From positions 17,432,615-17,496,614 of the forward strand of contig JBANSL010000012.1 of NCBI GenBank assembly GCA_037127255.1: a stretch of 64,000 bases of DNA, in the 5' to 3' direction. Made by a program: the position numbers and the translations under genes. The notes below the pieces were generated by a model that did no database searches, was not told the origin of the DNA, and saw nothing but the letters and a program-made list of their open reading frames with translations. Position 1 is the stretch's first letter. Every line of letters starts with the position of its first letter. Of this stretch, positions 1 to 13,700 are shown in pieces. The DNA is from Persicaria tinctoria. Its lineage: Eukaryota; Streptophyta; Magnoliopsida; Caryophyllales; Polygonaceae.

Positions 1-1019
1 TTAACCAAGGCCATGTCCATCCCAACACCTTCCTCTGTGAGCTCTTCATCCACACTGTCTAGAGGGGAGTTGAACACTCCTGCAACATTTGCTGAAGATT
101 TTGCTGCTTTCTTTCCCTTAGGATCTTTGAACCAATCTGGATAGCCGATGATTTTGAAACAACCTTCCACTGTGTGTCCTTTCATTCCACAATGGCTGCA
201 CAATTTGTCTCCCTTGTCTTTCTTGAATGATTTCTTGTTGTCATTGCTTTTGCCTGCAGCAAAAGCGCTTCCATCTTGGACAGTATCATTGTTGTTGCTT
301 CCTCCAGCAACTTCAACCTGCTTTACCAGGTAGTAGGCACGATTGACAGTTGGGAGAGGCTCAGTAGACAGGATATGGTTCCTCACGCTATCATACGTGT
401 CATTTAACCCCATCAAGAACTGAAGCATCTTGTTCCTGTTGTCTGCCTCCTCAATTTTCCTAGTAACATCACAAGTACATAGCGCTCTCGCTGCACAAGA
501 ACATTTGAGAACTCCTTCAAGAGTTAGGATCTCGTCCCACAGCTTCTTCACTTTGTTGAAATACTCAGCAATACTTGAAGATCCTTGAGTCTGGTTGCAC
601 AAACTCTTCCTTAATTGATAAAGGAGAGGTCCATTTGTTTGTGCATACCTCTCAACAATCTCATTCCATAATCCCTTCGCCGAGTCAGAATACATGAATC
701 CTTCATCAACACTGGCGCTCATCGAGTTCACGATCCAGCATCGCACCATATAGTCACAGCGCTTCCATCTCTGGACGTCTGCCGGCGACACTGAGTCCAG
801 ATCTGTGCTTCTGTCAATGAATCCGATTTTGTATTTTGCTCCGAGCGCCATTTTTATGCCGCGACTCCAACTCAAGAAATTGAGTCCAGTGAACGGAGTG
901 GCCACCAGCTGCGCTCCAGGATGGTCGGAGTTGGAGAGGAAAAGCGGATCGTTCATGTTTCCATTTCCCGCTCCGACTTCGCCGATCACCTGGTTCTGCA
1001 ACACTTGATCCTCCGCCAT
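1..1019 (-). CDS. Copia-type LTR retrotransposon Gag, N-terminal part (cut by window edge)
   Basis: Read on the minus strand, a frame opens at ATG 1019-1017 and stays open to the window edge, about 339 codons. It has the layout of a plant Copia Gag: an N-terminal block around NDPLFLSNSDHPGA, a UBN2/Retrotran_gag-like middle, then a CCHC zinc knuckle (CSHCGMKGHTVEGC, C-x2-C-x4-H-x4-C) near 150-190 that binds element RNA. The ATG lies about 60 bases inside a primer-binding site, as expected for the first ORF. I saw no stop codon where I translated, so this copy may be young. The Pol part and the other LTR lie outside the window. The same lineage recurs decayed at 14930-15756. Confidence 0.88.
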   Translation of the reverse strand, partial: MAEDQVLQNQVIGEVGAGNGNMNDPLFLSNSDHPGAQLVATPFTGLNFLSWSRGIKMALGAKYKIGFIDRSTDLDSVSPADVQRWKRCDYMVRCWIVNSMSASVDEGFMYSDSAKGLWNEIVERYAQTNGPLLYQLRKSLCNQTQGSSSIAEYFNKVKKLWDEILTLEGVLKCSCAARALCTCDVTRKIEEADNRNKMLQFLMGLNDTYDSVRNHILSTEPLPTVNRAYYLVKQVEVAGGSNNNDTVQDGSAFAAGKSNDNKKSFKKDKGDKLCSHCGMKGHTVEGCFKIIGYPDWFKDPKGKKAAKSSANVAGVFNSPLDSVDEELTEEGVGMDMALV

Positions 1020-1077
1020 GGAATTCGTCACCTATATCCTTGTCGAATTGCTTCCAATCGTCGGATCTCGAACCGTG

Positions 1078-1090
1078 GGCTTTGATACCA
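1078..1090 (-). other. Primer-binding site of the Copia element
   Basis: On the minus strand TGGTATCAAAGCCC directly follows the LTR. It is close to the initiator-methionine tRNA-type primer site TGGTATCAGAGC found in plant Copia elements. Its position fixes the LTR end at 1091. Confidence 0.8.
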
Positions 1091-1341
1091 TGAGAAGAAA
1101 CTCGATTGGATCGAGAATCTTTAGTTAACCACCATGGAAGCTCGAAGGAAGGAGGTGAAGAAGAGGAAATCTGTTTTAACAGATTTCCAACTGATTTGCA
1201 TTAGTTCCTTTCCGGGCTTACAAATTGGGCTTTATATAGCCCAATTTACAGTTCCAGTTTGATTACAAAACTACCCCTGAGTTTATAAGCCGAATTACAA
1301 TTTTGCCCTTATCTTCTATAATTATTCAAATCAAAATTACA
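1091..1341 (-). repeat. 5' LTR of the minus-strand Copia element
   Basis: The stretch between the primer site and 1341 begins (minus strand) with TGTAATTTTG and ends in TTCTCA, giving TG...CA ends and a 251-bp LTR. A TATA box, GCTATATAAA, sits at 1240-1231. The outer end is inferred from the TG/CA rule because the partner LTR is outside the window. Confidence 0.65.
1231..1240 (-). promoter_or_regulatory. TATA box in the Copia LTR
   Basis: GCTATATAAA on the minus strand lies about 140 bp before the LTR end, the usual place for the retroelement RNA polymerase II promoter. Confidence 0.55.
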
Positions 1342-1704
1342 TCGAATGTTTTTATTGAAGGCCAAGTTCCACTTGATTCATAGTTTAAGGGTTGTTTTTC
1401 TTCATCTTGCTTTGATTGATTGGTTCATTCATAGATTGGGGGTTGGTTTGACTTTTTTCATTGTATCATGATGGTGAGTCTGTTTCACATTTCTTGCGTC
1501 CTCTTGATTTACCGGACTCTTTGTTTGGTATTTTGAATTATAAATTGTTAAAAAAAAGTAGGGGAAAAAAAGAAGGAATTGTGATTTTGCTCAAGGTAAC
1601 AGAAGAGAAATTTAAACAAAAAAATCTAATTCCAATCTTATTGATCAAGTGTTTGGATTTGAAGGTCTCCTCTCCTTGCTTTAATTTAGGCAGGTAGTTT
1701 TATA
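1342..1704. other. AT-rich intergenic sequence
   Basis: I see no supported gene here. A 78-codon open frame at 1461-1697 has no recognisable similarity and is treated as chance. Confidence 0.5.
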
Positions 1705-1977
1705 GGGCCCGTTTGATATCTGATATTAAGATATCAGCCCCCGATATCAAATATCTAATGTTTGATATGACTAGATATCAATATCACTTAAAGTGATATT
1801 TGATATGTTTGCTATTGTTAGATATCGATATCGCTTGATATCTAGATATCAATTTTGAGCTTATTTGATGTACTGATATTGAGGGATGTATCAATTGATA
1901 TCAAGATATCAACCGATGTCGATATTTTTATACTCATACTGATATCTTGATATCGATATCTATATACAAACAGATCC
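1705..1977. mobile_element. MITE-like element rich in GATATC palindromes
   Basis: The segment starts GGGCCCGTTTGATATC and its right end read backwards starts GGATCTGTTTGTATAT, so the ends form imperfect terminal inverted repeats. The interior is a series of GATATC/GATATT palindromes that would fold extensively. GGGCCCGTTTG-type ends are common in plant MITEs. No exact target duplication was found, so the superfamily is open. It ends about 160 bp before the SPPL start codon. Confidence 0.6.
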
Positions 1978-2134
1978 TTACTTTCCCCAACCTTTAACCT
2001 TTCAATTAAATTTCAAAGAAAATCTCATCCAAAGAAAAGAAGAACTAAAAATAGAAAACAACAGAAAGATTGTTTGAAAAAAAAAAAAAAGACAAGAAGA
2101 AATAAATTTATTTTTCCATTGTAATTCTTCTCCT

Positions 2135-5100
2135 ATGGCATCCGTTGTGTTCCATCTTCAACTCAAAGCAATCTTCCTTTCCATACTTATAGGTTGCATC
2201 ATTATATCCTTCTCCTCCATAGTTGAAGCCGCTACAAACAAATGCAACAATGCTAATGCTATGGTAATTTTCACGCAATTATACCTTTTAATAGGATATT
2301 TATTTCCATTTATCCTCTCAAATATTTTGTCATAAATAATGGATTGAATAGTAGTCATATGTTGAAAAGCATTTGATAAATTATTAATCAAATTGATTAA
2401 GTACATCTATCACATTTATACTTCTCATTTTGGAGTAATCAATCAAGGATATTTATTTCCATTTATCCTCTCAAATATTTTGTCACAAATAATGGATTGA
2501 ATAGTAGTCATATGTTGAAAAGCATTTGATAAATTATTAATCAAATTGATTAAGCATTTTGGAGTATTTATTTATCAAGGAAGAGTTATTATCATTTGTA
2601 CTTAATTAGAGTCCTGTATAAGGTAATTCTGAACCTTTAGTTTCTTGTAGTTTGAATCATCTAGCTATGTACAATTAATTTTTTAGCTATTTATTGCACA
2701 TTCAATTAAAATCGAAGAAATTTTTAGCCTCTCTTTCCCCCCTGTTTCTATTTTTTTTTTATTGCTTAATCTTTTTTTTTTCTATTTACTTTTTTCCTAA
2801 AAATATATGTTTGTTGTTATAAACTAAACGTAATATTATTATCTTATAAGTTATATGGAGATATTATATTATTAATTATTAATCTTAAATTAAATTTGTA
2901 TATGTTGAAAATGATTATTCCAATATTCTTACTTCATGAAAATCCATTTTAGTTTTTTTTTTTGTTAAAAATTCATATAAAAATTACAAATGTTGTTATA
3001 AACCAAATACTTATTACTCCGTAATATACAAATAAGTCCATCTTGACTCTCTTCAATTATCAAATATGATTACTCGTTATTATATATGCAATTAAAATAT
3101 GCATATTAGATTTTATTATTATTATAATAATATAACATACTCAAAATAAAGTTGTAAGATAATGTAAACATTAATATTGTATGAAAACAAACGTGCAGGT
3201 TAAGGTGAAGTACTGGGAAGATGGTACAGAGATGGGAACTATGACTGGAATGACTGCCTTATTTGGTGTTAATCCACCTGAAGATGAACAAAAAGCTTCA
3301 AAGTCACCTGTAACTTTCACTAATCCAATAGATGCTTGTTCAAAGTCCACATCACAGGTGACTATAATATTTGTCAATTACAATTGTTTTTTTTTAATTA
3401 TTTATTTTATTCATTTTTTTTAATGTTAAGTTAGTAAAGTTTGAAATATAAAGGATGTTTTGGACAATATATTTTCAAATTTTCACGGTCTCTTTTTTAT
3501 TTTTCCCATCACATTTACCAAATTAAATATAACTAGTATAATCCCGGTGCCATGACGCGATTTTTTATAAATAAAATATTACTAATATATTAAATTAATA
3601 TTATAACATAATTGTAAAAGTTCAGATAATTAAACATTTTAAATTAAACTCATGGGTTGAGAAAACGATTAAAGTAGTATATATATAGATGTAGATTACT
3701 AATATTAATTTTATATTTTCTTATTATTAATTTTATGTTTTGAATTAATCCCATTGTTTTTTAGAGAGAAAAAAACTACTAAAATTATAATTTAGGCTAA
3801 GATCAGTGTTTTGAATTAAGCCCAATAGTTAGTAAAATTAAAGAAAAAAGAGAATTAAAGGAAAAAGAAGAAAAACAAATTAGAATTAAAGAAAATCAAA
3901 GAAAAATGTCAAAAATAATGATTGGTCGAGACTCCTAAAATTCCTCTAAGCTTGACACATCATCCTAAACTCTTCTAAATTAAGAGTTTATATAGATAGT
4001 TAGTAAAATTAAAGAAAAAAGAGAATTAAAGGAAAAAGAAGAAAAACAAATTAGAATTAAAGAAAAATGTCAAAAATAATGATTGGTCGAGACTCCTAAA
4101 ATTCCTCTAAGCTTGACACATCATCCTAAACTCTTCTAAATTAAGAGTTTATATAGATAGTTAGTAAAATTAAAGAAAAAAGAGAATTAAAGGAAAAAGA
4201 AGATAAACAAATTAGAATTAAAGAAAATCAAAGAAAAATGTCAAAAATAATGATTGGTCGAGACTCCTAAAATTCCTCTAAGCTTGACACATCATCCTAA
4301 ACTCTTCTAAATTAAGAGTTTATATAGATTGTTTTTTAGAGAGAAAAAAACTACTAAAATTATAATTTAGGCTAAGATCAATGTTTTGAATTAAGCCCAA
4401 TAGTTGGTAAAATTAAAGAAAAAAGAGAATTAAAGGAAAAAGAAAAGAAACAAATTAGAATTAAAGAAAGTCAAAGAAAAATGTCAAAAATAATGATTGG
4501 TCGAGACTCCTAAAATTCTTCTAAGCTTGACACATCATCCTAAATTCTTCTAAATTAAGAGTTTATTTATATAGATAATTAATAATTAAATTCCCTACCC
4601 AAAATAGCTGTTTCTCCAATTATCTTTCGTACTCACTATTTATTTTATTTTTATCATATTTGGCTACAAGCAACGCACCACTAAATATGTACCTAACATG
4701 GAAAAAGAACAAATAAAGACAATTAGAAGGGCAACATCGATTAAAGACAAAAAAAAAGAAAGAAATCCAATAGTTGGTTTAATAGAGATTTTATTATTAT
4801 TTAAAGAAGTCAATATCATAAATTAGTTCTGAGTTATGAAATAGAATTTTAATTGAATTAATGTACAAAATAGTTAATTTAGATGATTATATAAATATTG
4901 TGTACAAACTTTTGTAGTTAAAGTTTCTAACTTTTTTTTTTTTTCCAGTTAAGTCAATTTCTAGCTCTATCTATAAGAGGTAATTGTACATACATAGAAA
5001 AGGCAGAAATTGTTCAATCCGGAGGTGCCACGGCTTTGATAATTATAAATACCGATGAAGGTTATAATTTATTGTGCGTATTCAATCATTTCAATTATTT

Positions 5101-5782
5101 TTTAAAATTTTATTTTCAATATTAATTATCATGTTTTGTAATATTTTTATTAGATATATTTTTCTATGACAAATAACTCATTATTTAACACTTTTGATTC
5201 TCCTTAATTTTCCTTTTTTTTAGATCTTCCGCAAATGACTTGTTCCACAACTGACACAAATGCTAACATTAATATTCCGATTCTTACTATCGCAAAGTCA
5301 GATGGAGACACTTTAAACAAAGTTGTTGCCAATAAGAAGAAAGGTAATCTACGTTTTTTTGTTATATAATTGTTAGTTTGTGAAATTTTGGAGGTCATAT
5401 GATGTGGGGACAAACGTTCAAATATATAAAACTAGCTGGTTTTATTATAAAAATTGGATTTTTCATTGTGACAAGTGGAGTTCTATCTCAAAATCATTCA
5501 ACAACTTATATAATACTGTTCTTATACAAAACTAAATTGCCTTATATCTTATTTATATTATCTCGTATAATTTATATTATTTATATATTTTTATGTAAAT
5601 TTTTAATTTTTTATTGCTTTAATGTAGCGGAAATTTTGTTATATGCGCCCAAAAGTCCATATATTGATACCGGAGTTATCTTCTTATGGATGATGGCCGT
5701 GGGAACGGTTATAGTCGCATCACTTTGGCCGGATCTAGTAGGAACTCAAAATGATCAGCCATATAATGAATTGGATCCACAG
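2135..5782 (+). CDS. SPPL: SPPL exons 1-5: signal peptide, PA domain, first membrane helix
   Basis: Exon 1 (2135-2263) encodes a hydrophobic leader ending near SSIVEA, then the start of the lumenal domain. Exons 2-4 encode the protease-associated domain, with [19 protein letters not shown] and [12 protein letters not shown] matching the conserved PA pattern of the family. Exon 5 encodes [15 protein letters not shown] followed by the first helix [19 protein letters not shown] 2135 is chosen because it gives the signal peptide and stays in phase with exon 2. Intron lengths are 935, 1591, 163 and 284 bp; introns 1 and 2 carry repeats. Confidence 0.9.
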
Positions 5783-8700
5783 GTTTTCTGTTTTCAATAC
5801 ATTAGTTGATTATATATTTATATTTTAAATATTTAATATTTTATTAGATATTATTGAATATTCTACCCGTCTCAAAATATAGGTCACTTGACTTTACAAT
5901 TTTTAAAAAGTTAAAAACTCTATTAATTATCAACTTCTTAGTATTTTTGTAAAATAATATCATATTAATTGCTAGTGTAATAAGTGACAAAATACATAGA
6001 AGAACAAGATTACAAAGATAGAGAGATGAGAAAGAACCGATTTGTGTATTAAACAAGTTGCTGATCAACTGAATACAAAATTCGGTATTTATAATATGAA
6101 GGAAGACCCTACTTTCTTATATTTACAGAATGCGACCCTAACTTCATTTTCTTACATAATGCATGTAACCCTGGATACATATAGTATCCTAATACCGGTC
6201 CCCTCAAGTTGGATTGGGATTGGAAAATACCAAACCCAACTTGCAGGAAAGGAACTTATGTTGGTGTTCGCCCAATGACTTTGTAATAATGTTTGCGAGT
6301 TAGAGGGTAGTAGGGACATGATGTGTTTGTAGAAAACCTTCAAGTTGTTTTTCTCTTACAAAATGACAGTCGATCCTCAAGTGTTTTGTGCTTTTGTGAA
6401 ACACGGATTAGCTGTAATATGTTGAGTTGCTTTGTTGTCGCAATCTATGTTACACGGAAACAGAAACGGGGAAACAACAATCCAAATTTTATAGGAAACG
6501 GAAACGCCGAGGAAACGACAATATGAATTATATGTTCATTTAAAGGTCTAAATAAGATCAATAAACATATCACCAAGTGATACACATTGAATGCATATTA
6601 AGACTACAAATTAAAATGTCCAATACCGTGATGAACAATGTCCGTACTCCTCAACAGAAATCAATACAGACATGTCAAATATATTAAATGTCTTGCAAAC
6701 CAACAAAATAAAGTAACTTAGTTTTAAAATAACAACATAATCAAGAACAACAAAGTAATCAATCCAACATCAATCTTCTACTTAGCTAACTCTTCCTTAA
6801 GTTATAGCTTATCAAGATAAAGTTCTACAAGTGAGGGCTTATCGAAGAGAGTTTAGAGGGAGAGAGCACTGAGCAAGTGAGAGGAGGGAGAACCGAAAAT
6901 AGAGGAGAAGTAGGTGGCATGGATAGAAAGAAACGAGAGTCTCATACGAGAGGAAGGGGGAGTATGATTTAGGGTTTGATTTTTTTTAAAAAAAATTTAA
7001 CTATAAAATTAGTGAAAACGCCATCTTGCAAGTCAAAAACGTTTCTGACTAAACGGAAACGGTCAAAATTTCTGACTTTTTTGGTCAACGAAACGGTCAA
7101 AGCTTCTGACCTCTCAGAAACGTTTATGAGGTGCTTACCCGGAGTTTCGGAGTTCCTTCATATGCAGAAACGCAAAACCGGTATTAAATGGAGTTTCAGG
7201 GTATCATAGGTCGCAATGAAGTGGTATAGGCAAAGGAATTGTGACTTTCAGATATACAAATAAGCCTTGAAGCCAAACAATCTCATTGGATGTGTAGGAC
7301 ATGGATCTGTACGTACTCATACTACACTAGATTTTGACATTGTAACTTGCTTCTTTGTCTTCCAAGAGATTAGTAAATCCCCTAAAAAAACGCAATATCT
7401 AGATAAAGATCAAGCAGAGAATAGGCAAGATGCCTAATTAGCATAAGAGATAGCAAAGAGATGCAAGGATGAAGTTGCAGAGTAAAACAAATAAGCTCCA
7501 ATGGTGCCTTTCAAATATCTTAGCACACGAGTAACAACCATGGAGAGGTGGAAACTTCCCACCAAATGTCTATAATTCACATGATCATGGTATGATTCTC
7601 CATCATCAATAGATAACTTTAGCACTCTTAGTAAAGGACATATTGCAGGCTTGCAATCAAGGCAATTAGTATCTCGTAAAAGATCTAAGATATATTTTCT
7701 TTGATGGGCCAGCATGCCTGCATTGGATCTGACAATTTCCAAAGCAAGAAATTATCTCATGAGTCCCAAATCTTTGATAGTAAACCTTCTGTGCAAGCAT
7801 TTCTTGACCTCTATAACTGCTTCTTCGTCATCCCCGGTTATAAGTAAATCATCAACATAAACCATATCAATGATGATACCTTTAGAACCTCCTCGATGAA
7901 TAGAGAATGGTTCTGTTTTGATTTTGAAAAACCAAGTGAAAATAGGAACTTAGTGAGCTCGAAGTTCCACTATCTACTAGACTGTTTCAGACCATATAGA
8001 GATCTTTTAAGGAGAGAAACTTGACCAGGAAGTGCCTTGTGATACCTTTCAGGGGTAGCATATAAATCTCTTCATCCAAATAACCATGAATGAATGCATT
8101 GTTAATGTGAAACCGATGGATTGGCCATTTTTCACTATGTTGCAAGAGCTAACAAACTTCTCACAGTGGTGAAATTGGCTACAAGTGAGAAAGTATGCTT
8201 CCGGTCCTTTTCTTTGACTTGATTATACCCCTTTGCAACCAATCTTGCCTTGTACTTTTCTATGGAACCATCTAGTTTGTGCTTGAGTTTGAAAACCCAT
8301 TTAGATCCAATGGCAACCTTGTCTTTAGATAACTATGTGATGACCCAAGTCTGATTTTTCTCCAATGCAGTCAACTCATTTTGCATAACATCTACCCAAT
8401 TAGGATTATCTTTAGCTTTCTTGTAAGTATGGGGCTCGGGCGCTTGAACCAAGTTAGCAAAAGAAGTCACAAAATCACGAGAAAGCATAATACTTCTGAA
8501 GATTGAGACATCGAATTCTTCTAATTCTTCTAATTCAAGGAAGGACAAATAAAATCCTTCAAATTAGGAGGAGGAGCATGACCCCTAGTATACCTTCTTG
8601 TAGGAACTTAAAATGAACCATGCCTAGTTGATTCAACATCAGAGTTGATAATACTTTGCTGAAAAGACTCAGTAACACTTTGCTGAGTATGATCATTTGA

Positions 8701-10646
8701 AGGAGAATCGTTCAATTGTTTTGCAGGGATACTATGATCATCTTGAATTGAAGATCTAGCAACACTATTACTTGGTGGAGCACCCGTTGTAGGAGCAATG
8801 AATTGATCATGATCCACATCATTTGTAGGATTGACAAGGGAAAGCTTAACAACAAGAGGTTGAATATCATGATACATGTGATTTTTATCTTTGAAAGGGA
8901 ATTTGTCTTCCGGAAATAAAACATCTCTAATAATAACATATTGTCTTGAATCCAGATCATATAATTTGTACAGGTTTTAACCAAAATGATATCTAATCAT
9001 AATTCATTTCATAGCCTTAGGACCAAACTTGTCCTTACTGTTATGAGGTAATAATGCATAACAAAGACATCTTATTATTATAAGATCATCATAAGTATGC
9101 ACAATACCAAATAACACTTCATGTGGGGTCTTCCATGACAAAATAGAAGATGGCAATATATTGATAATATGAGTGGCAACAAGGACACAGTCAGCCTAAA
9201 AAATGCTAGGCAAACCAACATGTAATTTGAGTGCCCTTGATGTTTCAATTAAATGCATGTGTTTCCTCTATACTCTCCGATTCTTTTGAGGATGTATGGA
9301 CCACTCTTTTAGTGAAAATTCCCTTTAGAAGTGAACAGGGTCGACCAATGGATTTCGGAGGCCCTGTACAAAATTCTTGAACAAGATGCTATTGGTCGAA
9401 AATTTTAGATGAAATTTAAATGTAAGAAAATATTTTTTATTCAAAATAACAACAAAATACTTAATTTATTAAATAGTTTTTAATTAAAATAAAAACAAAT
9501 CACTTTGACTTATCAAACAATTCTTAATCAAAATAACTCCAACCGCTTTATACTGTCGTTCACTTGAAAAGTATCATCATCCGAACATTGTTTGTAACAA
9601 GCTTTCAATAGCGGATGAGCACAATCCTAAAGGCGAGGCATCGTGCACTAACATACTCCTTAATATCTCTCCATTCTTCACTATTTCCCAACATCACACC
9701 TGCATTTTTTCGACAAATGGTTAGTGGAAGATGCCTCATCATACATAAATTAATACTAAACAAATATACCTGGTTATCCCACGATGTAGCAATGGGCAAA
9801 TTGGACTTGCTATTAAAACTAAGACTTGAAATTGAAACTGATGGAGGCTCAATCGGAAACCGAAAAAAAAGAGTGAAGCAATAGCAACAGCAGAGCACAC
9901 ATACATATAGTTCACCTGATAGTTTTGAATTTTATGGAAAAAAATTATGTTTCAAAGAAAACCCCTTTCTGCAAGCCGCACCATGACTTGATTAGATTTG
10001 ATTTATATTTAAGCAAGCACTGAATCAAATCCATTAAGCGGTAGAAACACAATTCCAATCCTAATCCCACCACCTAACTAGGTATTTAAGAGCAATCCCA
10101 ACAATTTTTGTAAAAATTCTCTAAAATAGTCATCAAAATATTAAAATCTCTAAAAAAATTACCCTCACACGGTCACACTCTAACAACTTCTCTATTATAC
10201 AGATTCTACATTAATTCTATAATATACTAATAAATACAAAAAATTTCCCTCTCTCCCAAATCAATTAATGTTTCCCCTTCTCTCTCCCAAAACCATTAAT
10301 GTTTTTCCCTCTCTCCCAAAAAAGGTGAATCCTACCAAAAAAAAGAGATGGTGGAGCATTAAAATTTTCCCTTTCTCTCCCAAAGCCATTAGTGTTTAAA
10401 GTGAGTTTGTTTTGCTGCCAATATAGAGAAAAATATAGTCTCTCTCCAAACTTCTCTATTTTGCAGATGGATATACAAAAGCTGTTGAAGCAAAAAACAC
10501 CAATTTTTCTTCAAATTATCCATTTTTCTCTATTTAGAGATGCTGCTGAGGTTGCTTTAGGTACTTGAAAAAATTGATGGACACAAACCCAATTCAGCTT
10601 ATCCCATTTAGATCAACCCATAAATTTGCAATTTGGCACATAAGGT

Positions 10647-10732
<86 letters not shown>

Positions 10733-13700
10733 CCCTGCTTGAGCAATAGCGGATTACGGGATTAGCACAAAGTTGCACATGTACAGTGCAATACCTGCAG
10801 GGACACTGTAACAACTTGGAAGGAGAAAAACGAAGATCTGATTTTCTGTTTGATTGAATTGCTGTGTTTACAATGTAGCTGCTATTTATACATCTTGGAA
10901 AGCAAGGTTCTTAACTAACACACCCTTACTTTACTAACCACAACATGACCCATCTAACACTTGACCTATGGTCAATACGCCCCCTTAAGATGGAGGGTGG
11001 TACAACCCCAGCTTGGAGAGAATGAAATTCTGTTGATGTGAAGGCAAAATTTTGGTGAGAACGTCCGCTAGCTGGTCAGAGGAAGTGACAAAAGAGAGCT
11101 GTAGGAGGCCATCAAGAACCTTGTCACGAGTGAAGTGGCAATCCACTTCTATGTGTTTGGTGCGCTCGTGGAAGACAGGGTTGGATGCAATCTGGATTGC
11201 TGATCGATTACCACAAAATAATTGGACTGGCTTGAGCGGATTAATCGAGAAATCTTAAAGCAAACGCACAAGCCATGTGATCTCAGTAGCAGCATTGGCC
11301 ATAGCCCTGTACTCGGATTCAGAAGAGATGCGGGATACCACCGATTGCTTCTTGGATTTCCAACTGATTGGAGATGATCCAAGGAAAACTATGTAACCAG
11401 TGACAGAGCGACGGGTCATAGGACAAGAAGCCCAGTCAGAATCGGAGAATGCCTTAAGCACTGGAGAAGCGCAACCATTGAGTAAAATTCCTTGGCCTGC
11501 AGTGCCTTTGACATAACGAAGGGTGTGCATCAGGGCATCAAAGTGAAGGGAATGAGGATTTTGCATAAACTGGCTCAAAGTTTGCACTGAATAGCACAGA
11601 TCAGGTCGAGTGTTTGTTAAGAAATTTAGTTTCCCAGCCAAGGCTCGATAAACAGAAGAAATTTAGTTTCCCATCCAAGGCTCCATCAGTAACAGTAAGC
11701 TTAAGATGAAGAGGTAAGGGGGTCACGGCTGGTTTACTGGAGTCCAAGATGCCAGCATCTAGAAGAAGTTCCTTTGTAAACTTTGATTGAGTAACAGCAA
11801 AGCCAGCAGGAAGAGAAGTGATCTCCATTCCTAAGAAGTAATGAAGCTCCCCAAGGTCCTTAATACTGAAGGCAGAACGTAGAAAAGACTTGAGAGCCCG
11901 AATTGCATCCAAATCATTACCAGTTATAAGGACGTCATCAACATACACAGCTAGAATGGTGATGTGGTGAGACTGATGTTTGATGAAGACAGAATAGTCA
12001 TTCTTCGATTGAACAAAGTTCAAGCCCTGCAGAGTAGTTGTCAACATACACAACCGACGACCTGCTGCAATCGACGCCTCCAACAGCCGGCATCGACGCC
12101 GCTAGTGACCGTGAACGAACTGAACTTCCAAGCCAGAACAAGCCAACGCCGGCAGTGACCGTGAAGTCGTTTAGGGACTGAACCTCTACGAATAAAACAT
12201 CCGGACTCAACCTCCCAACAACCGGAACATCAATTTGTAGAGCTCATCCGTTGAACCACCATTATATTGGCTTAGATTTCGAGAAATCTTGAAGAAAAGA
12301 AGAAGATTGAAGGCAGTATGACAAATTAATTGGAGAAGAGTAAGAGGTGAGGAGGCGTGCTCTTTATTTCTCTTCCCCACTGTCCGCTTTCATTCATCGG
12401 GCCTCGGGCGTGCCACAATTATTATTTTTTTAATAAAAGTATACCTTGGGCAATGTTCTAAAAAAAGGCCTGGGCCTGGGCCTAGACCCCGCCTAGACCC
12501 TCGAAGGTCCCCCACCTTTGAGTTTAGCCGCTTAGGCCCTTGAAGGTCACCCGCAAGGTCTTGACAACCTTGCGGGTTTGACGAGTTAGTGAAAAAAACC
12601 ATTTTGAGGTTTTAACTCTTAAAAACCCCCCACATGTCGATCTCTCTATTAGTTCTCAACCTCTATACTTTCTTTTACTCTTGACCCCTCGCTCATATAG
12701 TCATCTAACTCACGGCCTAACTCCCGTTGTTAACGCCTATACTATTAATTAAAGCTTATTTGTTTATATATGTTATGAATTAAACTTTATTATTTTATAT
12801 ACGTATTGAATATGGCCTAGGATTAAAAATACATCTTAAAATAGTAAATCCGCCTAGACCCCGCCCAATCCGCCTAGACCCTTGACCTTATCTAGCCGCC
12901 GAGCATCCGCCAAGCGTTTTTTGGAACATTGACTTTGGGCCTGAAAAACTTGAGACCCAATGGAATTTGAGGCCCTCGTCAAGTGCACACTTTGCACTTG
13001 CTTAGGGTCGGCCCTGGAAGTGAACAAATATGTGCATGCTTTAGACACAAATCCAGCATCATTATCACTTCTAAAGGTAGACACAAATCCAGCATCATTA
13101 TCACTTCTAAAGGTTTTGATGTTAGCCTCAAACTGTGTTATCACATAAGAAATAAATGAAGATAATATGGAGAAAACTTGGGAGTTATTGTGCATCAAAT
13201 ATGTCCAGGTGGTCCTACTAGTATCATCAACCATCAACCAAAGTGAAAAAACAATTAACATCACTCACACTTATTACTCTATATAGACCCCATATATCAA
13301 AATGAACCAAATCAAAGCATTTATTAGCAATAAAAGTGCTTAGGGAAAAGAAACTTTGTGCATCTTAGCCAGAATACAAGTCTCACAACTAGGTAAAAGA
13401 TTTTGGGCTCGTTTGTTTAGATACCTAGGGAAAGGAAAGGTAAGGTATTAAATTTTACACATAAAATGTATATGATCACCAATTTTTGTGAGCTTGGAGG
13501 AGAGGATGGAGGGGAATATTAGCTCATCCTAGAGGTATTAGTTATCCCCCTCAAAATTAGGGAATAGAAGGGTAACACATTTGTATGAAAAATGGGAGAA
13601 GGAGGGAAATGATTAGAATAGAGATCAATGAATCTTAACTTAAATATGGACTATATTCATGAGGGTAATCATTACTTTTCCCTACCAAAAAACAAACGGG

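Larger units (their letters stand above)
9336..13016. mobile_element. hAT-type element (3.7 kb with nested insertions) inside the Copia integrase
   Basis: The 8-bp duplication GAAGTGAA is at 9328-9335 and 13017-13024. Ends are CAGGGTCGACC and, read backwards, CAGGGCCGACC, a hAT-type terminus. The Copia integrase reading resumes across the site. No transposase is recognisable; 9400-10085 has no supported gene. The element contains a Tourist-like MITE, a GA microsatellite, a second Copia fragment and a smaller hAT. Confidence 0.85.

Noticed and set aside
5399..5809. 136-codon frame through SPPL exon 5
   Set aside because: Its first part is intron read-through; only 5628-5782 is coding.
9615..9884. 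Plus-strand 89-codon frame inside the hAT at 9336-13016
   Set aside because: Frames are open on both strands here and neither matches a transposase motif.
10608..10814. Ser/Leu-repeat open frame
   Set aside because: It is a translation of the GA microsatellite.
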